A model generated the notes under the pieces. The model had not been told where the DNA came from and did not search any database. It saw nothing but the letters and a program-made list of their open reading frames with translations. A stretch of 64,000 nucleotides of DNA from Welwitschia mirabilis (Eukaryota; Gnetophyta; Gnetopsida; Welwitschiales): positions 34,715,539-34,779,538 of the forward strand of contig JBOZIK010000001.1 of the NCBI GenBank assembly GCA_051453625.1, written 5' to 3'. Positions 43,471-53,520 of this stretch are shown piece after piece (the stretch's first letter is position 1; each line of letters opens with the position of its first letter). A program made the position numbers and the translations under genes.

Positions 43471-44980
43471 AAAAAACTTTGAAGATTATTAGCTTTAATC
43501 CACTTAGTCTTATTTGACTTAGGTCATATGTTTTTCTTAGGAACAAGCTTAAAAAGTAATGTATTTAAATTTTTAGAGAAAAGCATTAATTGTTTAACTT
43601 TGCAAAAGGCAATAATGACCAAATTTACCACAAAAATTATATAAAATATTAGGCATAAACTTACTTATTTGGTTTACCTATTTTTGTTATTTTTGTATAC
43701 TAAATCTAATACCTGATTTTTCTTCAGTGGGCTTTGATACTCTAAGAATTTGCTCTAGTTTAGAAGAGCTACTAGAAAATTTATTTACAAAAAAAAAAAT
43801 GTTTTACCTAAGAAGTTAGCTTAATGTTGTCAGATTTGAGCACATTATATATCTCGTTTACTTCCTCCTTTTCTTTGATAATAATCTTTACTATTTTGTT
43901 CAACTTATTTGTTCTCTTAGATATCTTTTTACACTATTAATATAACTCTTAACATGTATTCTTTAGCTTATTTTCTCCATCATTAATCATATCTAAATCA
44001 TCTGACATTGATGTACTAGGCACATTTTAACTGATGGCCTAAAATTTATGAAATACAACCTTCTATCTCTATTTGAACCATGATCTGAATAGTTTTCCTC
44101 ATCTTCATCATCTTTATTATTCCAAGTAGTCATAATAAGGGGTTCTTTGACTTTCTATTATCCCTTTTAGTGTTAGAACACTCATTAGCCATATGTTTAA
44201 ATCCTTTGCATAATTAGTATTGGATTTTCTTTCACTTTTATTGCTCTTTTCTTTGTTTTAAATTACTTCTCCTTGAATTCCTACTTGATTCTTCTTCTTT
44301 TTTCTGTAAAGAAACTTTTTAAATCATCTAGCTAGAAGATCCACTTCATCATCATCGAGTTCTTTATCTAATATGTTCGATCTATATTCTTCCTATACAC
44401 ATTTTAAAACAATACTTTTTTTTCTATCTTTAACAGACTTAAACTCATAGGTTTGTAGATTATCTTGAAGTTCTTCTAATGCCATTGAATTGTTGTTTTT
44501 GCTTTCTTCGATGGCCGTGACTTTAGGTTTGAATCTCTTAGGTAGGAATTTCAAGACCTTTCTTACCACTTTTCCTTTCTCCATATGTTCTTTGAGGCTT
44601 GCCATTGAGTTCAAAATATCTTCAAGTCTAGAAAAAATCTCCTACAAAGTTTTTTCTTCGTCCATATGAATATCTTTAAATTTAGAAATGAACATCTAAA
44701 GTTTGGCTTATTTAACAATTGAGATTCCTTCATGTGCCACTTCAATAATATCCCAAGATTCCTTAGCATGATTATAGTTTACTATTTATTTGAATTCATC
44801 TATACAAACTGCATGAAAATTTACATTAAGAGCATAGGCACCAATGATAGCTTTTTCCTTATCTGTGGCCATCCATTGATCTCGAGATTTGAGAATTAGA
44901 ATAGTATTATTATTTGCATAGTTTAACCCATCAAACATAGGTAGATAATCGGTTGAAAATCCATCAAAATAATTACTCAT
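43471..44980 (-). pseudogene. gag: Copia gag, copy B
   Basis: Minus strand, ATG at 44980: MSNYFDGFSTDYLPMFDGLN, the PxFDGxNY start of copia gag. 44614-44393 holds the UBN2-type core (MNSMASLKEHMEKGKVVRKV; PKRFKPKVTAIEESK; LEELQDNLQTYEFK). A first zinc knuckle, eroded, is near 44225-44170 (HMANECSNTK end). A second, YNFCGKFGHYC, is near 43610-43655. A KKIW-type block leads into the protease. Frameshifts split it. It sits 3' of a recognisable primer site and LTR1, so it is the 5'-most gag of the array. Confidence 0.85.
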
Positions 44981-45032
44981 TTTTAGGGTTCTAAAGTTAA
45001 GATTGGTTAAAATATATTGAAGACTCAACTTA

Positions 45033-45044
45033 GCTCTGATATCA
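45033..45044 (-). promoter_or_regulatory. Primer-binding site of internal B (initiator-Met tRNA)
   Basis: The minus strand reads TGATATCAGAGC, one change from TGGTATCAGAGC, two bases from the end of LTR1. Confidence 0.8.
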
Positions 45045-45046
45045 AA

Positions 45047-46389
45047 TGATAGGATTGAGAACCTTAAATGGGGGTGAATAGGTTCTTTCAAAAACTTAAT
45101 GATTTATCTGAAATAAAACTATTTGAAATATAACTTACATATAAAAATAAATTAATCAAAGATGTGTACAATATAATAGAATATTAAAAGTAAAGAATCA
45201 AAAAATAAAAAGCACAAACTACCCATTTGATATAAACTAGATTTATAGTGGTTCGAGAACTCTCTTACTCCACTCTTAATGATCAGCTTCTTCCAAGCTA
45301 GATCTCAAATCTCTGTTACTTTACAAGTATTCCAAGTTCACCTGTAACCTTTACAAGCAAAATTTTCTAGGCTAAGTCTCAACCTTCATAATGAACTTTT
45401 CAATGCTTAGTCTCAACCTATAGCATAGACTTTTCAAGGCTTAGTCTCAGCCCTTAGAAAATAATGGTAGTGATGTAGTAATATCTTAATAGCCTAGATA
45501 TTACTCATTCCGAAAATAATATAATAGATAGAGCTCTTCTCTAGTAGAAATACATCAATGTAGATCTAGATCTAATAAAGAAGGAAGTATGAATTCCAAT
45601 AGTTGATCTCCTCCTATCAGTAATGTGGAAGCCAAGATACAATAATGTCAATGCACAACTTGATCTTTTAGATCCAAAATGATGTAGCTGAGTGATAATG
45701 GTTCCAAAATATTTCTTAGTCATATATAGCTTAGTTATTTATAATAAAGGCTATTAGCATTTATTATAATTGAATTATACCTCCAATGGCTATAAACAGC
45801 TGAAAAATAACTACCTAATAGATAGATAATGGATACATAATGTTTTAAAAAATTTCTTTTCCACACCATCTGATCGACCCCATGTGGTATTATGAATTAC
45901 ACAGGTTGCTCAAAAGGATTATTTAGTTACCCCATATTTTTACATCTCCATCTCTGGTCGATCGCATTTAAGTCTAGTTATCCTAGTCTAGTTGACTCCA
46001 TCTTGAGTCTAGTCAAGTCATTGTGTCTCAGTCTGGGAATACTATCTATCAGTTTCTTAAATATGGTCAACCCTATGAAAATTCGATTGATCCCTTGCCA
46101 TTTAGTTTAGGGACACTNNNNNTCTAAGCTATAGGTCTAGTTGACACCATCATAATCCAATCAATCCCTCTAGATGTAGTTTATTTTCCTTTAATAGTTT
46201 TAGGTGCGGTTGACTTCTTTAGGATTTGGTTGACCCCTCTATAGGATGAATTAACTAAATAAGTTTTTGGTGCATATTTTAGTTCCCTCTTTTAATCTAC
46301 AAAAACTCAAATTCTTCTATAAAAAATATATAATAGTTGCTATACAAGAGATATTAGTTTGACATCAATTGGTAAACTATAATCCAATG
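45047..46389 (-). mobile_element. Copia array LTR1 (5' LTR, minus strand)
   Basis: 1343 bp, ending '...acctattcacccccatttaaggttctcaatcctatca'. Aligns with LTR2 and LTR3 over its length. The outer end (46384-46389) has lost the TG of its sisters by base change. A 5-N gap lies at 46118-46122. 45870-46240 carries a cluster of GGTCGAC-like words. To its right the sequence is gypsy gag of G2. Confidence 0.85.
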
Positions 46390-46960
46390 GGTTTCACTCA
46401 TGAATCTCTTAATAAAGGCTTCTTGAACTTGACTCTAATATTTTAGACTTTTATGGGGAATTGTTCTAATCCATAGTTTTAATTTATCTCTGAAAGTGAT
46501 GGGAAATATAACCATATAGGTTCTATTACATATACATTTTTACCGTTTCTGGAAGTAAGGACAAGTTATTCTATACTAGTGATGTGTTGTAAAGGATCCT
46601 CATCGGGTTCTCCACTAAAGGTATGATAATCATTAACTTATGGAGTTGTACATTATCACTAGAAGATAAGTCATAAAGAGTTTGAATTTCACATTTCTTG
46701 TTCACTATAAAATCTCTAAGAGCAACATGGGTATTGGTATGAGAAAGAGTGGTAGTAGGGGTTCTATTAATAAGGGATAGAGTTAATGAGATAGGTTGTT
46801 TAAGCTTTTGAGTTTAAGTACACAGAGTGGCAAAATTGGATCCTATAGAAATAAAAGTGGAATTATAAAAATTTGAAAATCTTGTATACCTTTACTATTT
46901 TTACCTTTTTAATTTCTAAATTTAGCAAAACTTCTCTATTAATTTTAGTAATTAATAGTA
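46390..46960 (-). pseudogene. gag: Ty3/gypsy gag N-terminal part (G2)
   Basis: Minus strand. HTNTHVALRDFIVNKKCEIQ near 46665-46725 aligns with G1's ATFRELIANRKHEIQ (5130-5160). An EPDEDPLQHI block near 46600 follows (G5: EDPYEHIAAIEQL). LWIRTIPHKS and SQVQEAFIKRFM near 46410-46470 follow that (G1: LWLRTISYKI, NQVQEAFIERF). The gene stops at the copia array. Its continuation is found beyond the array at 27.6-28.5 kb. Confidence 0.75.
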
Positions 46961-47453
46961 CCTCTCTTTGTTATTTTTCTTTATTATCAGAATTAACCAT
47001 TTATGTTTAGTATTAAGTACATAAATCGCCATTCTTATTATCATTCAAATGATAACCTAGATAATAGAAATATAGAAATTATAAGAAAGAAAAAGTAGAA
47101 ACAAAAATGAAAGACTGACTATGATAGAAAACTCAAAAAATAGACTATCATCTACCTGAGTTATCTATAATCAAAAGGATGATGAAACAAAATCCTAAAA
47201 ATCTAATAGAAAACTTAAATAAAAAACTTATGGCTTAAAGGCTATCATCATCATGCGTCTTTTGGAAGATGAAGTAGATGATGAGATTTTATTGCAGAAC
47301 AAAAAACTATACTTTGATTTGAAAAAAAGAAAACTAACTCTATACAAATTAAAAACCTATACTACTATAGATATTGTAACACCATTGTTGTAACAAGAAT
47401 CTAAACTAAAATACTTACTAAAGTAATAACAACTCTTGAACTCCAAGTAGTCC
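46961..47453 (-). other. G2 5' leader
   Basis: Noncoding, AT-rich. It includes, on the minus strand, 'tcatcatcctttTGATTATAGATAACTCAGGTAGATGATAG'-like sequence near 47130-47180, similar to leader pieces at 51176-51210 and 4715-4740. No ORF of note. Confidence 0.55.
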
Positions 47454-47471
47454 TTCCTGGTAATGATGCTA
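47454..47471 (-). promoter_or_regulatory. G2 primer-binding site (tRNA-Asp type), decayed
   Basis: Minus strand 'tagcatcattaccaggaa', three bases from the LTR. Compared with the plant gypsy site TGGCGCCGTTGCCGGGGA, every difference is a G-to-A or C-to-T transition. Confidence 0.7.
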
Positions 47472-47474
47472 AGA

Positions 47475-48557
47475 TGTTACCATGCATATTTATGGAAGAT
47501 TTATATCCTGAATAGAATCCTATTAATTACAAATAATAATGCATAAATGTAACACACTAATATAGATAGGAGTTAATTCAAATTTTGTAATTCATCGAAG
47601 ACCAAAGTACAAAATAAAAGAGTTGCTTTTAAAATAAAAATACTAGTATCTTAATATACAAAAATAACTTGCAATGTATGAAATAAAAATGAAACATACT
47701 TATGCAAAGCTAATCTATGAAAAAAAAAAAAAAGTAATAATGCACTTAAACCTAAACTAACCAAACATAACCTTGATAAAGATTACCCTCATAAACTATA
47801 TCATAAGAGAAGTTGTAACTAGATCTTAAGCAACATAAGGTACAAGGGAGATAAACATTCACACATTAAAGCATAAAAAGGAAATGTTTCATATTAGAAA
47901 TTAAACTGCATCTGTATTATAAAGTAGTCATACCTCTATAGAGGAAACACCACCAAATAATAAATAAACATCTATCTAGAAGTACAAGTTGGATCTTATA
48001 TTACAATAATTTCAGGTATAAATGAAAACAAAGTGTCAAGGAGAATATCTCTATTTATTAACTAAAAACATAAACTAGAATAGACAAGAAGGTGTGGATA
48101 AACTGTAACAGCTGCGTAAAGAGGAAATAAAAATATAAGTGATGAAATTTTGATGAATGTTCTATACATACATTACAATAGTTTATCTAGCTAATTATAT
48201 GGATAATAAAGGAGATAATGCCACCTCATAATCGATCCATATTAGCTATCAGTCATACCTTAGTTAGCATTAAGTTGGCATGGTCATCTGTATGATAGTC
48301 TAAATAATGAGGTGGATGATGGCTTTCAATAATTCTTCACTTATTGTATGACCTTGATGTCTATAAGAAGTTATCATCAGAAATATAAAGTATTTATATT
48401 TATTTAGAATGGTTGTAAATGATCATAGAGATTACATATTTTCATCTTTTTCATCCCAGCTCTCCATTATTAGGAAAAAAACTAAGCATTTGCCTATATA
48501 TTTACCTACAAAACAACTCAGAATACCCTATTAAATGTATAAGTTGGTAGTACAATA
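47475..48557 (-). mobile_element. 5' LTR of G2 (Ty3/gypsy)
   Basis: 1083 bp, followed on the left by the primer site and gag N-terminus, so it is a 5' LTR. The minus-strand start TATTGTACTACCAAC corresponds to the family TGTTGCATTGCCAAC. The end is '...taaatatgcatggtaaca'. TATA-like 'taataaatag' at 48051-48060. Aligns with 17700-18531 and with the solo LTR at 60884-61979. Confidence 0.85.
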
Positions 48558-49628
48558 AACCTGATCTAAATGAACACCTATCTAATTACCAAATTAAGTT
48601 ATTAGAAAAACTAACACTACATAACCTAAATCAGATAAGGAAACCATTACTAACCCTAGCTAACTTAAGTTATTTTAATGCATGATAATCTAAAATGTAG
48701 TTAAACCAATATCTACAATCTTAATAAAGGTTATTCTTATGACCTATATTATTAGTGAAACTATTATTAAATAAATAATAACATAAACCATAAGAAACAT
48801 TAAAAAGTATTAGTGAACAAAAGTGAAATAAAGTTTGTATTAAGTAAACTAGCATTCAGGTTACAAAGAAGCTATACCTCTATGAAGGATGCATAGCTCA
48901 ACACTAAGGAAGATGTCTCTCAACAACTATAGTGGATGGATCTCTTGCCATTTGATCTCTTATTACAAGAATTTATGATGCATTAAAGATAATATGAGGA
49001 TTGAATAATAGGTTTATTTATATAATAAGAAAAACATAATCCTTGCTCAAGGTATAATGGTCATGCTGGAAAATGTGCTCAATCCCGAGGGGAAAAAATG
49101 GATGAAATAGATGAAAGTAAACAATTTATTTTAGTTTTATTCTGACTATCATGGGAACATACTAAGAATAACACCTTATAATAATGGATGAGTCATCAAC
49201 TTTTAGCCTCATAGTAAGCCTCATAGTTAGCTCTAGATGTGTTGTTATCCTCCATGTCATGGGATGATATTGGGAACAATAAATATTTAGAAAAGAGGAC
49301 TTATTGCATCCTAACTCCAATCCACATCAACATCCTAAATAGCTTCTAAAGTGCTATTATCTTATCTATCATGGGGATGATAGTAGGGATGAAAGTATTC
49401 CTTGTCTTTCTAGCTTAAGAGAAATCAATATTTTACATCATTGATCTTCCTTAAAAGACTAAGTATTAAAATATATCTAAAATACCCCAAAATATGCCAA
49501 TAATTTCATGTTTCTATATCATTCCATTGAATTTTTATAATCATCATAATTACATCTAAACTTATACAAATGTCTTGAAAAAGTACTTAAAATACACAAT
49601 TAAAATCTTACAAATTAGTATTACATCA
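48558..49628 (-). mobile_element. Truncated 3' LTR of another minus-strand gypsy copy
   Basis: The minus-strand LTR start TGATGTAATACTAATTTG at 49628 is preceded by the polypurine-type 'ggctaagtaggatgcta'. Family blocks run to about 48690: 'caxxatctacaatcttaataaaggtta', 'ttaccctatxatxxcccatga' near 49370. The terminal ~250 bp expected before 48557 are not recognisable, so the outer end is lost at the join with the G2 5' LTR. Confidence 0.65.
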
Positions 49629-49888
49629 TAGCATCCTACTTAGCCTTGTCAGTGCATGCTAAAATAAGTGATTAACAACATTGTGAGCTAATTTAACCAA
49701 TATAAGTAGTAACTAAAAAAATGTAAATCAAGTTTATTAATATTTAACATTTAAAAATAATTATCAAAAATCAATTAAATGATGTAATACCTTCATGCAA
49801 TACATAATAGATATGTCATCTTGTATGTCATCTAGATGATAATGGTGATGATAATGCTTAGAAAATCAAAATGAAAGTTACATGTCTA
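49629..49888 (-). other. 3' noncoding stub of the truncated gypsy copy
   Basis: About 260 bp that precede the LTR on the minus strand, including 'gttaattagctcacaatgttgttaatcac' and 'tcatctagatgacatacaagatgac'. It ends where the plus-strand LTR begins, so the rest of this element was removed or displaced. Confidence 0.5.
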
Positions 49889-50966
49889 TGTTATGTTATG
49901 AATTTGTAGTTATTTGATGAGGTTTTATGAGCTATTTTATGAGAAATTTACATAGATTTAGATAAAATTCTGAGGATTGTGAAGATTTAATAGAAGATCT
50001 ATGAAATGTGCAATTCTTACTAAGATTTAAGGCATTTAAGGCACATTATGATACTCATAGCTACGGAGCAAGGTTATTGATATGAATATTAGCTTCTCCT
50101 CCATTAAATAATTAAAGAAGACCATTGTTCCCTATGTCATCCCCAATGTAGGTAGGATGACAACAATGTTCAATGCTACGTGGACTACTAAAACACTGCT
50201 AAGTCACCATACTGAGTCATCTTTTGCAATAAGATATCATCTCCATCATCATCCAAATAATAATCAGGATGGTAGTAACATTGTAACCGATTATGATAGT
50301 TTTCCTTTAACCATTTCATCCATTTCTTAACTAGAAAAGAGCACATATTACAATGCCTTCTATTCATCCGTTCCTAACATGTAACCCTATGAATAAGTAT
50401 TATTTTGATTCTCCTCTCTATTTTCATTTAACTAGAAATTATTGTAACAAGAGATCAAAGAGTAAAATACCCATCTTGAAAGTTACTAAAAGATGTTCCC
50501 TTGGTGGAGGGCTATGTATCATCTATTAAGATCCAGCTTTTTTGCAACTTGGATGTTATTCCTTTTAACATAAAAACTTTATTTTCATTATTGCATATTA
50601 GTTAATCATATGTCCATTATAGTTTATGTTGCCCTTGATCTCATGACAATTTCATTGGTGATATAAATTATAAGGGCAACTTTTGTTAAGGCTAAAATAC
50701 ATAGTTTAGTTTCATTTTGCATTGCATTATTTAGTTGCATTTTGCATTTTCATTGCATCTTTTATTTCCTTCATTGTTATTTAAATCTAGTTACCATTTA
50801 CTGGTGAAAAGTAAACTGTCTTATCTCATAATCTTTAATGAGAATATGACATTAGAATTCACTCCCACTCATACTAATATGTTGTATTATGTAAGATGTA
50901 TATTTTATTTATGAAATGATATAATTGTTTTGAATATAGACACTTGCATAAATACATGCCATAACA
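49889..50966 (+). mobile_element. G3 5' LTR (Ty3/gypsy family)
   Basis: 1078 bp, TGTTATGTTATGAATTTG ... catgccataaca. It holds the imperfect palindrome 'gtcatccccaatgtaggtaggatgac' (50136-50161), 'gataagatatcatctccatcatcatcc', and a TATA position decayed to 'ctatgaataagt' (50387-50398; intact ctataaataag in the LTR at 55473). A primer site follows. Confidence 0.85.
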
Positions 50967-50969
50967 AAT

Positions 50970-50987
50970 TGACATCATTATTGAAAA
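50970..50987 (+). promoter_or_regulatory. G3 primer-binding site, decayed
   Basis: 'tgacatcattattgaaaa', three bases after the LTR. All differences from TGGCGCCGTTGCCGGGGA are G-to-A or C-to-T transitions. Confidence 0.7.
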
Positions 50988-51399
50988 GGCTATTGAGGAG
51001 TATAAGACTTTTCATCATTGAGATGAATACATCAGATTTTTATTTGGTTAATTATTCATAGTGATGTTGTAATTTTATTAGGAATTGTAGATTTTTATTT
51101 GTAGTTTTTCAAATTTAGATTTTATTTTTAGATTTTAGTTTTTATAATAAAGTAATCTCTATTATTTCCTTTGTCATCTAGATTACCAGGAGGATGATAG
51201 CTTATGTGCCTTTTCATTTTTTAGTTTTCTACTATATTTAGTTTCTATTTTCTGCTCTCTCTGTTCATTATTCTCTCTATTATCCTGATGACAGACAAGA
51301 TGATAGTATGTTGTTTTTGATTTATTTTTAATTTTTTTCTAATTTTAAAATATTTTGACATGGTCAGTTTAGAAAAAAATATCAAAAAAAAAGTCTACT
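50988..51399 (+). other. G3 5' leader
   Basis: T-rich leader with 'gtcatctagattaccaggaggatgatag' (51174-51200) and 'tatcctgatgacagacaagatgatag' (51280-51306). Equivalent pieces occur in the leaders of G1 and G2, which ties G3 to the same family. Confidence 0.6.
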
Positions 51400-53520
51400 A
51401 AAATAAGAAAGTATCAGAGAAGGATTGATTAGCTGCAAAATAAAATCAAGAACACAATCTTTGGGTGCATATAATATCTCTTCCAAGTTGATTTTTGTTA
51501 AAACATTAAAGAAAGAAGAACTCAACTATAACTATGCACTTATCTTCATCTTGAATTAGGTTCTCTTGTTCTCATTTTTCTTAATTATGACTAGTGATAC
51601 AAAAACCCTTGTAAAAATTCTTACTGAAAGAAGAAGAAACTTGAAATAATCTGAGGATAATAGCAAGAAAAAACTTTAAGAACTTTTTTTAAAAAGATGG
51701 ATAATAATACAAAATGTTGTTGAGAGTAGGGATTAGATCCATTCCTTTTTTCAATGATCTTATTATTAACCCTTTTCTTTTGAAACTTCATATAAGAATA
51801 ATAATGAAAATCTTAGGGATTTAACCTTGTATAATCACTTTTATACATCTCATCCATCTCCCATGCATTACATGAAGAAGAACCATCTTCCATAAACTAC
51901 TATGAGGAAGAAAATGATCTAAGAAAATAAATGATTAATAAAACAAAGAAAATAATATAAAATACTAACAACAAACTAGAAAATTTGCTTGAGATCCTTT
52001 AACAAATACTATTGTAAAATGAAGGTTCTCTTATAATACAACAATTTCAAACCTATCATTTTGAGAAAAATGAGGAAAAACTAGAACTAAAGGATAATGG
52101 TTCTTATTTTTAAATAGAGAATGAAATTTTAAATTAAATTTTAACCTCCTATCATTAGGATATAATCAAAGGGAAGATAATAATAATTCAATTCTATCTT
52201 TCAACATTAAAGATAAGGATGACCATTTATTAGATATTGATATTGAGGTATTAGATTATATCCTTGAAATCCGTTTACTAGATCAAGAATACATTTATGA
52301 AAAATCTAAAAATTTCTTAATCTATCATAGACATAATGATTGCATATCTTCTTTTTATAAAAATGATAACATGTAATAAGACGATGGGGATCGTAAAGAA
52401 GAAGAAGATGATGACATTGAAATATTAAATCAGATCCCTTGTTTTCACATACTTTGCAAAAATGAAGGATTTTTATCTTTAAAAGAAGTTTAACTTATGA
52501 GATTAATAGAGATAAGTACTAAGATAAAATTAATGAAAAAGAATCAACTCAGTAATAGCAACTCAAATGGGATTATAGTTTAGAGTTAATAGAATTATTC
52601 AAAGAGGAAAAGGAGTTAAATCAATAAATATCAGAAAATCTTTCATCACATAATAAAGACAATGAGAGATTTACTTTATATAATCTTTTTAATGATATTT
52701 TTAAGGAATCTACCAACTTAGAAAAGAAAAATAATCCTCAATGAAATAAGAAAGAATAACAAGATACAATCAATGATAACAATAATAAAGAGGAGGGAGA
52801 TATGATCAAGAAAGAAAGCATTCAATCAAGTAACTCTCCAAATCACATCATTGTCCTTAAAATTTATGAACTACATCATCTTGAGGACTTGACTTCAAAA
52901 ATATCACAATCCTTTCCTTGGAAAACTTCAAAAAGTAACATCTTTTCCTCTTTTAAAAAGCTAACTCTACCTTGCATTTTCAATGATAATTGTTTTCAAA
53001 AACAAAACTCGGGATATTTTGGAATTCTAAATTGGGGCAAGCCATACCTTCTTAATTGAAACACATATTTAGAATTACATATTAAAGAGCTTCTTAGGTA
53101 TGTAAACCTATCTTAATCACTTATTCTAAATGCTTTATATTATGAGTTTGATAAGAGATTATAGTTCTATGAGTTATATGAATTTTTTATCTCTTTTATT
53201 ACTACTAAATTTTTTGAAAATAAAATGTCATGTGCTCATTGGAAAAAGTCTTATTTTCCTAATAAACATTAATGTCTTGAATCCAATGATAGAAAACATT
53301 TTAACGAGCTTTTAGAATCATCATGGATACTTTCTTTGAGACCCTTCTCTTAGGATCTTTATAATGATTCTCAAGACTCACAAAGTTATCATAAGAGATT
53401 ATTTGATACTTATCACTTCTTTACCTCTTGTTTGAATTGTAAAATTTATGTTGTTAAAGGATTATCTTTTTATTATTTCCTCTTCTAATTGATTTTTCTT
53501 ACAAATGATTCCATACCTTT
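51400..53520 (+). pseudogene. Unrecognised ORF in place of gag-pol (G3)
   Basis: No gag, protease, RT or integrase motif is found between this element's LTRs. Instead there is a degenerate hydrophilic coding region. The clearest pieces: about 52170-52380, 70 codons, SILSFNIKDKDDHLLDIDIE, VLDYILEIRLLDQEYIYEKS, FLIYHRHNDCISSFYKND. Then an acidic EEEDDDIEILNQIPCFHILCKNEGFLSLKEV (about 52395-52490). Then 52802-53059, ending in NSGYFGILNWGKPYLLN. Then LESSW, DLYNDSQDSQSYHKRLFDTY and HFFTSCLNCKIYVVKGLSFY (about 53310-53480). Repeated stops mark it as dead. A fragment with the same (E)EKxLNQEIS.D.LSHN piece occurs at 57835-57941, so at least two copies carried this ORF. No family assignment is possible from sequence alone. 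Confidence 0.5.

Noticed and set aside
29646-46394. Target-site duplication of the copia array (tcttt left, ggttt right)
   Set aside because: Only part of the five bases agree, and the left flank is not proven to be the original insertion site.
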